Assembly (NCBI GenBank): GCA_963663945.1
Contig: OY760687.1
Coordinates: 2,728,001 to 2,792,000, forward strand
Origin: Bin87 sp963663945
GTDB lineage: Bacteria; Chloroflexota; Dehalococcoidia; Lucifugimonadales; UBA3495
Direction: 5' to 3'
Length of the DNA: 64,000 nt
Part shown: in pieces, positions 49,442 to 57,979 of the stretch
Position numbering within the stretch: position 1 is the first letter of the stretch
Layout: every line of letters begins with the position of its first letter
Position numbers and translations under genes: made by a program
Notes under the pieces: model-generated
What the model saw: the letters and a program-made list of their open reading frames with translations, nothing else
Databases searched by the model: none
Told to the model about the DNA's origin: nothing

Positions 49442-51907
49442 TCATCGCACGTTCGTGGGGTGTGTCTTCACCCACAGCCTTACGCCATCGGTGATGTATT
49501 CGACCGTGCCGTCTCGAGAGGTGAGGAACACATTCTCGTGACCCACCGCCGTTCCAAGTCGCGCCAGTACGTCCGCATGCGGGTGCCCGTATCGGTTTTC
49601 GCTTCCGGCGGAAATCACAGCAGACTGTGGACTAACCGCTCGGAGGAACACGGCCGACGTGGATGATTGGCTTCCGTGGTGCGCCACTTTCAGCACGTCG
49701 GACCGCAGTTGCTCACTCCGGTTGTCGACCAAGTACTTCTCGACACCCTCTTCGACATCGCCGGTCAGCAGGAAAGAAATCTCGCCATACGTGACACGCA
49801 TTACGACGCTCAGATTGTTGGCGTTGCCATCTATACGCGACGGTATCCTGCCCGCCGGAGGATGCAGGACTTCCATCACGACACCCGACCCCAACTCGAT
49901 GCGGTGTCCAGCCTGGACCCGAACCCTCGGATGTTCGCGCTGGGCGAGAACCGATTCCCATTGGCGAAAAAGCGCGGACCCGGATGACGCCGCTCCTTGC
50001 ATCACTACGTCGGCGTCATAACGGTCGAGGACACCGATCAAACCACCGGCGTGGTCGCTGTCCAGATGCGTGACGACCACCGCGTCGAGACTGCGGTCGC
50101 CTGGGGAAAGACGCTGACCCAACGCGGTCAATGCCATCCTCGGATCGGGACCACCGTCAACCAACACCTGTCTTCCACGCGGCGTCACCAGCAAGATCGC
50201 GTCACCCTGCCCGACATCGAGCACGTAGACGTGGAGCCGGCCGTCGGCCCGCGTCGCCGACATTTGACCGAACACCAGTATGACTCCCAGAACGACTACC
50301 GGCGCCACGCCGACCAGGAAACCTGCAACCCCGCTCGGACGCCACCTGGGGCCGCGCCTCCAACCCGAAACGACCCGGCGCACCCGACGTGACGACAACA
50401 GCAACACCAACACTGTCAGGCCCGCGTACCACCCCGCCGCAACCATGGGCGTTACCCAGCCGGATGGGGCCATCACCGGCGGCATCGCCTCCGCCACCAG
50501 GATGATCCAGGCGACCGGAGCCCAGGCCAACATACCCAACGCCGGCGCCAACCATGGAGCTACAACTCCTACCACAGCGGTCGCCGCGGCTGCCACCAAC
50601 GCCATGGGCATTGCCGGCATGGCCAGGATCGTCGCCGGCACACTCATAATCGGGATCTCCCCGAAATGCATGGCAATGAGCGGGACCGTGGCCAGCGTGG
50701 TTGTGGTGGAAATAACGACCGAGGCGATCAACAATGTCAGGGCGTACTGGAGCCATCTCGCCGCCGAGGCGCTGGAGCCGCCCAAAATCGTTGTCATTGC
50801 GCCGGTGCACAGCGCAATCACGGGCAGACCAACGATCACTCCTGCCATGGCCGTGAAACTGAGCTGAAACGAGAGGCTGCCGAGCAACGCCGGGTCAGCG
50901 CACACCATCACGCCGGCCGCGAGCAGCAACGCGGTGAGACCCCGCATGCCCCGACCGGTCAACCCCTGCACTAGGGCCAGGCTGCCCATGATCGCCGCCC
51001 GTACCACCGGAGGGTCCAGGCCGGATACGATTGCATAGGCCCATACAATCGCCATGGCGCAAAAGATGACCAGCGAGTTCCCACTGCCCAGCGTCGCCGA
51101 GCCGATTCCCAGCGCCAGCGCCAGCACTATCCCGACGTGCAGACCCGAAATTGCCAGCAGATGTGACATTCCAGCCGTGCGGAACGAATCCTTGACCGAG
51201 GGGAGTAACTCAGAGCGGATCCCCAGGAGCAGGGCTTGTGCTAAACCGGACTCGGGAGCCGGCATGGCCCGTTGCAAAGACGAAGCCATGCTTCCGCGAA
51301 ATCGGTGCAGCGCGGCCGTGGCCCAGTGTCCGCCGCCGGTGGTAATAGTTTCCGCCTCCCGCGCCCACATCACTCCCGAGATGCCCTGGGCGGCCAGCCA
51401 CGCTGCGTAATCGAAATCTCCTATTGGCTCTGGTCGCTCCAACTTGCCGGAAAGGCGGAGTGTGTCGCCGTAGCGCAAATACGGCGGACCACGTCGGGAC
51501 GCCAAATCGGACGGAGGCAATGCGTACACCAGCAGGTTGCTTCCGGCGGGAACGCCTCCGAGTTGCTCGGCTGCCTCGGTCGCTACTTCAGCGCGAAAGC
51601 GTACCCGGCTACCCGATATTGCCGGGGCGTCGGATACGATCACGGTGACTTCGGTTGGGCCCGAGGGCACTAACGGCGCCGACGTATCAGCGACGGACTC
51701 GCCACGCCATACTCCCAATATCAGGGCTGCGCCCAAAATCACCGGCGCCGCCGGCAGTCCGATGACCTTCAGCCCAACCGCCAGCGCCACCGCGGCCAGT
51801 CCCAACATCAGCAATGGCCGCGCCGAGCCCAGAGGCACGTCGTACCAGAGGGCGAGACCCACGCCGGCGATTACTGCTACAACGGCTAGCTCAGGGAATA
51901 TCCGCAT
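49442..51907 (-). CDS. comEC: ComEC/Rec2 DNA uptake channel
   Basis: 821 residues. The N-terminal membrane region has an OB-fold-like DUF4131 (about 60-170). The Competence domain follows (SHLLAISGLHVGIVLALALG), then ten or so helices. The C-terminal metallo-beta-lactamase domain has VVVTHLDSDHAGG. It forms the channel that brings transforming DNA across the cytoplasmic membrane. Codirectional with comEA upstream, 88 nt gap. Confidence 0.94.
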   Translation of the reverse strand: MRIFPELAVVAVIAGVGLALWYDVPLGSARPLLMLGLAAVALAVGLKVIGLPAAPVILGAALILGVWRGESVADTSAPLVPSGPTEVTVIVSDAPAISGSRVRFRAEVATEAAEQLGGVPAGSNLLVYALPPSDLASRRGPPYLRYGDTLRLSGKLERPEPIGDFDYAAWLAAQGISGVMWAREAETITTGGGHWATAALHRFRGSMASSLQRAMPAPESGLAQALLLGIRSELLPSVKDSFRTAGMSHLLAISGLHVGIVLALALGIGSATLGSGNSLVIFCAMAIVWAYAIVSGLDPPVVRAAIMGSLALVQGLTGRGMRGLTALLLAAGVMVCADPALLGSLSFQLSFTAMAGVIVGLPVIALCTGAMTTILGGSSASAARWLQYALTLLIASVVISTTTTLATVPLIAMHFGEIPIMSVPATILAMPAMPMALVAAAATAVVGVVAPWLAPALGMLAWAPVAWIILVAEAMPPVMAPSGWVTPMVAAGWYAGLTVLVLLLSSRRVRRVVSGWRRGPRWRPSGVAGFLVGVAPVVVLGVILVFGQMSATRADGRLHVYVLDVGQGDAILLVTPRGRQVLVDGGPDPRMALTALGQRLSPGDRSLDAVVVTHLDSDHAGGLIGVLDRYDADVVMQGAASSGSALFRQWESVLAQREHPRVRVQAGHRIELGSGVVMEVLHPPAGRIPSRIDGNANNLSVVMRVTYGEISFLLTGDVEEGVEKYLVDNRSEQLRSDVLKVAHHGSQSSTSAVFLRAVSPQSAVISAGSENRYGHPHADVLARLGTAVGHENVFLTSRDGTVEYITDGVRLWVKTHPTNVR

Positions 51908-51995
51908 CGCGAGCCGGTATCATCGTTCATCGGCCCCGCTCCCGCCTGCCCGAATGGAGCTAAACCATCACCCGGGCACGGCGATACGATCGTTT

Positions 51996-52688
51996 TCAGC
52001 GCGGGGCAACCGTGATCATTTCGGCGATGCGCCGGAAAATGCCATCGCCGATACCGGACACGTCGGTAATCGCCTCTGGGCTGGCGAACGGTCCCTCCTG
52101 CTCCCGGTGCGCGACGATCGACTCCGCCCGCACGCCGCCAATGCCCGGAAGGGTTTCGAGGCACTGGGCATTCGCCGTGTTGATGTTGACCGGAACCTGG
52201 CAAGCTTCCGATGGCGTGACTTCGGATGCCTGCGGCGTAGATGTATTTCCCGATGAGCCTGTAGGTGTGACCGGTTCTCCGGCTCCCGGGATATCGTAAT
52301 GAGTGGCGTCGGTAGCGTAATCCGCCAGATTGATCTTCTTCAGGTCGGCGTCCTCAGTGGGACCGCCGGCAAGTCGCAAAACCGCGTCCAGCCGTTCACC
52401 TTTCTCTACGGTGTACACGCCGGGCCTGACCACCTCGCCGGTGATGTACACGGCAATCCGCTCCGGTGGAGCCGCCTCGGGCGTAGCTGGTGCAGAGGTA
52501 TCGGTTATAGGAGATACAGTACTATCGGGCTCAACGCTTTCGTCCGGCGCGATGATCTGGATACCATCGGGTTCACCCGCATCAGCAGCGCCGCTGAAAA
52601 TCATCCACGCCGCGACGCACAACAACAACAAAGCCGCCGCGCCGGATATCCCTATCGCGATCAGCCTCTTCGTCCCTGAAGTTCCCAA
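51996..52688 (-). CDS. comEA: ComEA-type DNA-binding competence protein
   Basis: 230 residues. Membrane anchor at about 9-32, acidic/Pro/Thr linker, SLBB domain (VYITGEVVRPGVYTVEKGERL), then helix-hairpin-helix DNA-binding pair (VNINTANAQCLETLPGIGGVRAESIV and ITDVSGIGDGIFRRIAEMITV). Start is a TTG at 52688 with GGGAGG about 10 nt upstream. Captures DNA outside the membrane for ComEC. Confidence 0.93.
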   Translation of the reverse strand: MGTSGTKRLIAIGISGAAALLLLCVAAWMIFSGAADAGEPDGIQIIAPDESVEPDSTVSPITDTSAPATPEAAPPERIAVYITGEVVRPGVYTVEKGERLDAVLRLAGGPTEDADLKKINLADYATDATHYDIPGAGEPVTPTGSSGNTSTPQASEVTPSEACQVPVNINTANAQCLETLPGIGGVRAESIVAHREQEGPFASPEAITDVSGIGDGIFRRIAEMITVAPR

Positions 52689-52835
52689 GCCGGCGCCCCT
52701 CCCGAATATGCATGCAAAAGCCGACCGCGAAGCGCGTCACACCCCTCCCTTCACATCCGCCTGCGCCTCGCTGCCGGCCACGGCCCATTAAACTACGTTA
52801 CGTCAACAAAATACACGCACCTAGGTTACCAGATT

Positions 52836-52863
52836 TTGCTGTTTTTTGTAGTTTTTATATTAT
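52836..52863 (+). promoter_or_regulatory. Putative promoter of a 40-residue open frame
   Basis: TTGCTG at 52836-52841, 16-nt spacer and TATTAT at 52858-52863, in an AT-rich tract. Transcription would start just before an AAGGAG sequence. Confidence 0.4.
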
Positions 52864-52887
52864 TGGTTGTAAGGAGAACAGCAACCC

Positions 52888-53010
52888 ATGTTCTACAAAT
52901 CATCTCCGGTGACCCAGGGTAGGTCTCGATTATCAACGTATGAGCTCGCAAGCTTTGCCCTTCCAGCGCCAACAATCCTCAAGCGACGCCCCTCACCAAT
53001 GCCGGCCTGA
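52888..53010 (+). CDS. Possible small protein of 40 residues
   Basis: Open frame starting ATG 52888 with AAGGAG at 52871-52876 (11-nt spacing) and a promoter-like element at 52836. The product starts MFYKSSPVTQ and ends RRPSPMPA; basic and Ser/Thr/Pro rich, no helix for a membrane anchor. It is convergent with the kinase-like gene and opposite to comEA. No family recognised; it may not be translated. Confidence 0.3.
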   Translation: MFYKSSPVTQGRSRLSTYELASFALPAPTILKRRPSPMPA

Positions 53011-53030
53011 GACATCGCGTTTGCCGGATG

Positions 53031-53789
53031 TTATCCGTTCGCTGACCTGCCAGCCGCAATTCCTGCCCGCAATGCGTCGGCCGCCAACGGACCGTATTTA
53101 CCAGCAACGATGGATGTCCCTTCGTCGGCAATTCGCCAGTCCCTGGACTGGATCTCATCCGGCGACTGACGCGCCAGGCGTCTGCCATAATCCTGCACAA
53201 ACCTGCCCAGAGCGTCGGAGTCGGTGTCCGGCGCCATTTGCCGGAACAACCGGAACATGGGGTCGGTCCGAGCCGCGTTGTACGCATCGTGGAACGTCAG
53301 GTTTGCCGGATGATCCCGCAGCAGCAGCGCCACCCCGAAGTCGATAAGGCGGATGCCGCCACCCGGCAGCAGAATGGTGTGAGACCTCCCGTCCGGGTCC
53401 GAAACCGTGGCGTCGTTGTAGCAAATGCCAGCGGCATGCAATCGCGACAGCGCAGTCCCCAGATCGACCCCAATGCCGTGCATCCGCTCGGCCGAAGCTT
53501 CCTCGAGGCCGAGGTCGGTCAGGAAAGGACCGGATACAAACTCCTCGGTCAGGAAGCCGTCAATGCTCGGCAATTGCTTCGGGCCCAATCCAAGGTCGCC
53601 GGCTATTGCGGCGATGTCGGCCTCGCCGGGACTCTGGCACGGTTTGATGACTATGTCGGCGACCTCGCCACAAACTAGACCGGAGATTATCGCCACCCGG
53701 CCCCGTGTCCGACCGTCGTATCGTATGGAAACGTTCTCCGCTTCTCCGCCATACACTGACTCATACGACGCCGGAAACAAGCCATACAC
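53031..53789 (-). CDS. Kinase-fold protein (RIO/Bud32/APH-like)
   Basis: 252 residues. A catalytic loop is visible as LHAAGICYNDATV (His118, Asp126) and a DFG equivalent as IRLIDFGVALLL (Asp150). The N-lobe has ADIVIKPCQSP with the likely ATP-binding Lys49, and LTEEFVSGPFLTD follows as the hinge region. No receptor domain or membrane helix. Closest in shape to Bud32/RIO or aminoglycoside phosphotransferase folds; the substrate is unknown. The start is GTG at 53789 or a downstream GTG; both uncertain. Confidence 0.7.
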   Translation of the reverse strand: MYGLFPASYESVYGGEAENVSIRYDGRTRGRVAIISGLVCGEVADIVIKPCQSPGEADIAAIAGDLGLGPKQLPSIDGFLTEEFVSGPFLTDLGLEEASAERMHGIGVDLGTALSRLHAAGICYNDATVSDPDGRSHTILLPGGGIRLIDFGVALLLRDHPANLTFHDAYNAARTDPMFRLFRQMAPDTDSDALGRFVQDYGRRLARQSPDEIQSRDWRIADEGTSIVAGKYGPLAADALRAGIAAGRSANG

Positions 53790-54008
53790 TGAAAAACGGG
53801 CAATCTGCTGATCCTCGACGAGCTGTCCCCACTACTCATCGCCACGGTGAGACAGGGGCCACAGGGGCCACAGCCGTTCAGGACACTGACCGTCCCGGAC
53901 CGCAGCGTCTCTCTCCGCGATATCGTCCTCGGTCATCCTGACCAGGCCGGCGATCACTCGACGGATGGACGCAATTTGCTCCCCAGAATAGCGAATTGCG
54001 GTCTCCGG

Positions 54009-54365
54009 TCACCCTTCCGGAGCCAGCGTGAACCGGCTCGGGTCCGCTGCTTCAGGCGCCAATGAGCGAATGCGCACCACCGCGTCCGGGTTGATGGGGC
54101 CGTAAACGTGCGGATACATTTCGCCGGACCGGGCCGGCTCTCGCACCACTGGTGATCCCTCGGCCAGTCGCTCGGTGTCCACATCCAACACCAGCAGATC
54201 AGTTCTGCCGGCAAAAAGCCGCCCTGCGACCCGCAACATCTGCTCCTCATCGCCGCTGGCGTGAATGAAACCTTCTTCGGCCAGGGAGGGAGCCCGGTAT
54301 TCGCCCGTGTCGACGCCGGCCTCCCAATCGGATCGGAATGCCAGGTGGTAGATAACGGACGCCAT
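54009..54365 (-). CDS. DUF952 family protein
   Basis: 118 residues matching DUF952: VIYHLAFRSDWEAGVDTGEYRAPSLAEEGFIHASG, DLLVLDVDTERL and EMYPHVYGPINPDAVVRIRSL. Family structure resembles ADP-ribosyltransferase-like folds, but no activity is established. Starts 15 nt after the serine hydrolase gene, same direction. Confidence 0.88.
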   Translation of the reverse strand: MASVIYHLAFRSDWEAGVDTGEYRAPSLAEEGFIHASGDEEQMLRVAGRLFAGRTDLLVLDVDTERLAEGSPVVREPARSGEMYPHVYGPINPDAVVRIRSLAPEAADPSRFTLAPEG

Positions 54366-54380
54366 GCGCGTCAGCCCCGA

Positions 54381-55493
54381 TCAGCGGCAGGCGGCCCGTA
54401 CCGCCCGGGAGATGGCCGAGAGACGGGGGTTGTTGGTAGCGCTGGCGCGGAACCCGTTGGTGATGTATGCCACCGCCAGTCCCATGCCGGGATCCGCCCA
54501 TCCCACCGACGTACCGGCGCCGCCGTGTCCAAAGGTGCCCAGACCGTCACCGGCATTGGTGCTGGCGCCCATGCGGCTGTCGTCCAAAACCAGCCCCAGC
54601 GAGCGGCGCATCCGCATGCCCAAGGAAAAGTCGTTGGCTTCAGACTGCAGGTGGGTGGCCTCAGCAACGGTTTCGGGCTTGAGGATGCGTACGCCGTCTA
54701 GCTCCCCACCGTTGCCCATCATGGCGTAGAAGCGAGCCAGGTCGCGGGCGGTGAAGATTCCGCCGCCGGCAGGGTGTACCGCCTGGTGCACCTCGGGTCG
54801 ATTGTAAGGGCGTATCATGCCTGGGCGGTCGCAGTCTTCCATGGCATGGATGCGCGAAACCCTGGGCTCGAGTTCAGGTGGCAGTCCCACGTAGCCGTCG
54901 TGCAAACCCAGCGGATCCAGGATCTCTTCCCGGAGAAACACGCCGATGTGCCGCCCGTCGATCCGCCGCACCAGCTCGCCGATCACCCAACCGAAATTGC
55001 GCGGGTGGTAGGCCATGATCTGCCCGGCGGGATAGTCGGGGATGATGTCCTCCATGCACTCAACCACATAGTCCCAGTCCTGCCACCGGTCCCAGGACAG
55101 CTCGGGCGGCGTTTCCGGGAACCCGCCCCGGTGAGTCAGGACGTGGCGAATGGTGACTCCGTCCTTGCCGTGCTTGGCAAACTCGGGCCAGTGCTTCACC
55201 ACCGCATCGTCCCAGTCCAGTAGCCCGCGCTCCCAGAGCAGGTGCAGGCAAGCCGCCGCCAGCGGCTTGGTCGAAGAGTAGAGGATGAACATCGTGTCCG
55301 CCGCCACCGGGGTACCGCCGGCGTCGTCGGCCAATCCGCCCCACAGGTCGACGGCGAGGCGCCCGTGCCGGTAGACGGCAAGGCCGGCCCCCGGGTGCAA
55401 ACCCTGGGCAATCTGATGGCGGAACAGGTTTTCCAATTCCTGCACCGCCGCCGGGTCCATTCCTACTTCTTCCCAAACTGTGGTGGTGGTCAT
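54381..55493 (-). CDS. Serine hydrolase of the beta-lactamase (EstB/PBP4) fold
   Basis: 370 residues. The SxxK motif SSTK (about residue 74) and the second motif MAYHPRN (Tyr-x-x/N) are present; the usual KTG-type box appears as HGGAGT. Members are esterases, beta-lactamases or DD-peptidases. No signal peptide, so a cytoplasmic esterase is likely. ATG at 55493, with AGAGGA 7 nt upstream, is preferred over the TTG before it. Confidence 0.87.
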   Translation of the reverse strand: MTTTTVWEEVGMDPAAVQELENLFRHQIAQGLHPGAGLAVYRHGRLAVDLWGGLADDAGGTPVAADTMFILYSSTKPLAAACLHLLWERGLLDWDDAVVKHWPEFAKHGKDGVTIRHVLTHRGGFPETPPELSWDRWQDWDYVVECMEDIIPDYPAGQIMAYHPRNFGWVIGELVRRIDGRHIGVFLREEILDPLGLHDGYVGLPPELEPRVSRIHAMEDCDRPGMIRPYNRPEVHQAVHPAGGGIFTARDLARFYAMMGNGGELDGVRILKPETVAEATHLQSEANDFSLGMRMRRSLGLVLDDSRMGASTNAGDGLGTFGHGGAGTSVGWADPGMGLAVAYITNGFRASATNNPRLSAISRAVRAACR

Positions 55494-55549
55494 CAAAAAT
55501 CCTCTGTGGTCGCTGCTGGCGCGAGTTGATCCCGATTCGAACCGAAGAA

Positions 55550-55987
55550 TCAGTCAGCGAAAACGGTGTTCAATCTCGCTGACAGGTCGAAAAAGTGCTG
55601 CAGACTCTGGTTGTACCGGAAGAACATATCCGCCCGAAGCTGGTCGCCCGTGGCGTTGGTGGAAATCTCATTCAGCATGTCCAGGCTGACCAGCGTCTGG
55701 CCGGCTCCGGCGCCGCCGTTGGCTTTGATATCCTCCAGCATGGTCTTCCAGGCGTCCCACTCCATTTCGATGAAGAAGTCCACGTTGATCAGGTCGTACT
55801 CGTTCCCGGCCCGTACTCCGCTGCAGTCGAAGGCTTCGAAGGTGATCACAAACACCTCATCCCCGATCTTGATGCCCATGGAGGCGTCAACGGTGCCGAT
55901 CTGCCGATAGGCGGGGTCGTCGTTCACCATCCGCCGCAATTCCTCAAACCAGGCGATCGACGGGAATACTATCGGTTCAGCAGTCAT
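55550..55987 (-). CDS. SCP2-like small protein (putative)
   Basis: 145 residues: FPSIAWFEELRRMVNDDPAYRQIGTVDASMGIKIGDEVFVITFEAFDCSGV then helical segments ending FDLSARLNTVFAD. The layout, with beta strands followed by helices and an FPSxxW start, resembles actinobacterial SCP2 sterol/lipid-carrier domain proteins, but the match is weak and by memory. It could bind a hydrophobic ligand. GGAGGG is 12 nt before the ATG. Confidence 0.5.
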   Translation of the reverse strand: MTAEPIVFPSIAWFEELRRMVNDDPAYRQIGTVDASMGIKIGDEVFVITFEAFDCSGVRAGNEYDLINVDFFIEMEWDAWKTMLEDIKANGGAGAGQTLVSLDMLNEISTNATGDQLRADMFFRYNQSLQHFFDLSARLNTVFAD

Positions 55988-56048
55988 TCAGAGGTTCCCT
56001 CCGGGAGCAGTAAACGCCGGTCACCGCAATGCGGGAGCGACGATCAAA

Positions 56049-56357
56049 CTATTCTTTAAAGTAGGGGTCACCCGTTTTTTCCGCGGATGAAAACGGGGCC
56101 ATTTTGCGCATGTAGTGGTCAGGATCGGTGCTCGATGGAGCTTTGGCCATCGCGTCGTCGACCATTTTATAGTACCGGGGATCAAGGTCCCGGTAGGTAT
56201 CGGCCTCGGTCTTGCCACGTGAGAAGGAAGACATGATGCGTTCCATCCCGTAGTCGCCGCAGTGCTCGCAGTTCACATCGGTCGCCGCCGAAGCCACCTT
56301 GAAAAAGATGCTGCTCACCTGAGCGCACGACTGACAGCGATACTCGTAGATCGGCAT
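56049..56357 (-). CDS. FmdB-type zinc ribbon protein
   Basis: 102 residues. The zinc ribbon is at the start: MPIYEYRCQSCAQV (Cys8, Cys11) and CEHCGDYG (Cys30, Cys33), the FmdB/putative regulatory protein family. The rest is a polar tail of about 60 residues. Role unknown. GAGGTGG precedes the ATG. Confidence 0.9.
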   Translation of the reverse strand: MPIYEYRCQSCAQVSSIFFKVASAATDVNCEHCGDYGMERIMSSFSRGKTEADTYRDLDPRYYKMVDDAMAKAPSSTDPDHYMRKMAPFSSAEKTGDPYFKE

Positions 56358-56474
56358 GTTTGGACCACCTCACGGCTGACGGGCAGAGCCGCCCGGCGAC
56401 GGGCAGGCTTCTGACCTCAACGGAACCCGCAAGCGATGTTATAGGAACGCGCCGGCGGTGTCAAAACGGCGAAG

Positions 56475-56918
56475 TTAGGCGACACTCCCGTCGAACCCGG
56501 CACTGTGGCGCTTGATATCGACAACGGGCGAGCCGTCCTGGGCATCGAGTTCGGTCACAGTTATGATCGCCTCTCCAGTCCGCTCGTCGTCGCGAATGTC
56601 TCGGATAATCGCCACCGTCGCGGCGATGAAGTTGGGCCGGTACTGGCTGCGAGTGGCGAACACGCCCCTGATCGGGTTGGCCGGGTTATGACCAGGATGC
56701 AGGCGCAACTCATAACCGCTGGACCGCGCCCGATGCAGCACGAAAAGCGTCAGGATTTGATCACCGGGTTCGAGGCCCAACAGCCCATCGGCGAATTCCG
56801 GGAGCACCACGATCTCGGACGGATGCTCACGCATCTCGTCGGAAGGCGCGTAACTGGTGAACCGGCTACGCACGAACCCTATCGGCGTGACCTCGAAGAC
56901 GTTGGTTTCGGCTCCCAT
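56475..56918 (-). CDS. TrmO-like tRNA methyltransferase (UPF0066 family)
   Basis: 147 residues: FEVTPIGFVRSRF, then GYELRLHPGHNPANPIRGVFATRSQYRPNFI and the final VVDIKRHSA. TrmO methylates N6-threonylcarbamoyladenosine at position 37 of tRNA with SAM. The usual RSP-x-RPNPIG core reads RSQYRPNFIAA here, losing the Pro-Ile-Gly. Start at ATG 56918; the longer frame to 56969 lacks support. 19 nt after the hydrolase gene. Confidence 0.8.
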   Translation of the reverse strand: MGAETNVFEVTPIGFVRSRFTSYAPSDEMREHPSEIVVLPEFADGLLGLEPGDQILTLFVLHRARSSGYELRLHPGHNPANPIRGVFATRSQYRPNFIAATVAIIRDIRDDERTGEAIITVTELDAQDGSPVVDIKRHSAGFDGSVA

Positions 56919-56937
56919 GGAGAACTGTGCAGATGCT

Positions 56938-57822
56938 TCAGTTGTCCGCCGCAGCCGCGGCGCCCACATCGACAGACAGCGATGCCAACCAGTTGACGAC
57001 CGCCTCGCCAGCCGCCGGCATCATGTTGGTCAGAGAGTGATTCCCGCCGTCCAGCACCAGATACTCGGCCCGGGGGCTTTTAACTGCGGCGGCAACCATG
57101 TCCTGCGGCACGTCGAGCAGCCGGGTGTGGGTCTCCTGCGAGCCCGATAGAACGAAAAGCGGCGCCGTGATCTTCGGGGCGTGCATCACGATGTTGTAGC
57201 GTTCTGCCGGGCCGTGCTTGTCGATGTATGCCATGGCCGAGAACATTTCCTTAATGGGGAAGTCCACGGAAAACAGGTCCAGGGCACGCCCTTCCGCCTC
57301 CATGCGGTCCGCGGTTTCCAGGTTGGCGCGAAATTCTTCGGCGTCCGGAGACTCCATGTAATAGGAGCAGGACAGCCGCACCGGAGAGATGGGCACCACC
57401 GCCGCCACGCGCGGGTCGTTTTCGACGGCGCCATAATAGGCGACCTTGACCGCCCCCATGCTCTGGCCCAGGATAGCGATGCGACGGTATCCCTGAGCCT
57501 CCAGGTAGTCGATGCCAGCCCGGAGATCCTGACGGCCGTTGTCCAGCATTTCGTAGGCGTTGCCCTCCGCTACACCGGTCTGACGGTCCACCCATACGGT
57601 GTCGTGACCCCGGGTGTTCAGCGTCAACGCCGCGTACCCCGCCCGCCGCAGGTCGTTGGCCATGTTGGCGGTGGCCGGGGTGTAGAAGTTGCGGCCCGAC
57701 CCGTGGATGACCATGGCGGCATCAATGGGCCCGGCCGGGGACGCGCCGGCCTCCGGAGCGAAAAACGCTCCATCCAACTCCATGCCATCCGCGGCAGTGA
57801 TCCGGATCAGGTCAACCAGCAT
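56938..57822 (-). CDS. Alpha/beta hydrolase (BAAT/acetyl-esterase type)
   Basis: 294 residues. AMVIHGSGRNFYTPATANMANDLRRAGYAALTLNTRGHD forms the oxyanion region and strand, followed by the nucleophile elbow ILGQSMGAVKVAYYGAVE (Ser in G-x-S-x-G). Catalytic His near GGNHSLTNM. No signal peptide. AGGAGG lies 9 nt before the ATG at 57822. Substrate unknown. Confidence 0.85.
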   Translation of the reverse strand: MLVDLIRITAADGMELDGAFFAPEAGASPAGPIDAAMVIHGSGRNFYTPATANMANDLRRAGYAALTLNTRGHDTVWVDRQTGVAEGNAYEMLDNGRQDLRAGIDYLEAQGYRRIAILGQSMGAVKVAYYGAVENDPRVAAVVPISPVRLSCSYYMESPDAEEFRANLETADRMEAEGRALDLFSVDFPIKEMFSAMAYIDKHGPAERYNIVMHAPKITAPLFVLSGSQETHTRLLDVPQDMVAAAVKSPRAEYLVLDGGNHSLTNMMPAAGEAVVNWLASLSVDVGAAAAADN

Positions 57823-57927
57823 GTCAGCTTCCTCCTGGATGTGCCGGCCGGAACCGGCCGGCGTTGTCCAATACTGAGCCCAGTTTACACGCAATCGCCG
57901 CAGGGTTCATCCCAGCAACTCGACGGC

Positions 57928-57955
57928 AAAAAGGGCAGCCATACTGGCTGCCCTT
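57928..57955 (-). terminator. Intrinsic terminator of the cytochrome oxidase operon
   Basis: On the reverse strand AAGGGCAGCC (57955-57946) pairs with GGCTGCCCTT (57940-57931), 5-nt loop, and runs into TTTTT. It lies about 25 nt after the end of the last cta gene. Confidence 0.88.
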
Positions 57956-57979
57956 ATCAAATCCACTTGCTGCCTGTCG

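Larger units (their letters stand above)
52689..53030. other. AT-rich intergenic region with a possible small gene
   Basis: About 340 nt with a clearly AT-rich centre (52830-52870). It holds the promoter and small open frame described separately on the forward strand; on the reverse strand the same AT-rich tract could supply the comEA promoter (TTACAA then TACAAA, 16-nt spacing). No tRNA seen. Confidence 0.5.

Noticed and set aside
53840..53880. Short tandem repeat GGGGCCACA
   Set aside because: Only about two units, no known role, and it lies in a gap with no gene evidence.
55501..55560. GGTTCGAATC-like T-loop on the reverse strand (tRNA candidate)
   Set aside because: The flanking bases do not form a T-stem, and no acceptor or anticodon stem could be drawn; it lies between the serine hydrolase start and the end of the next gene.
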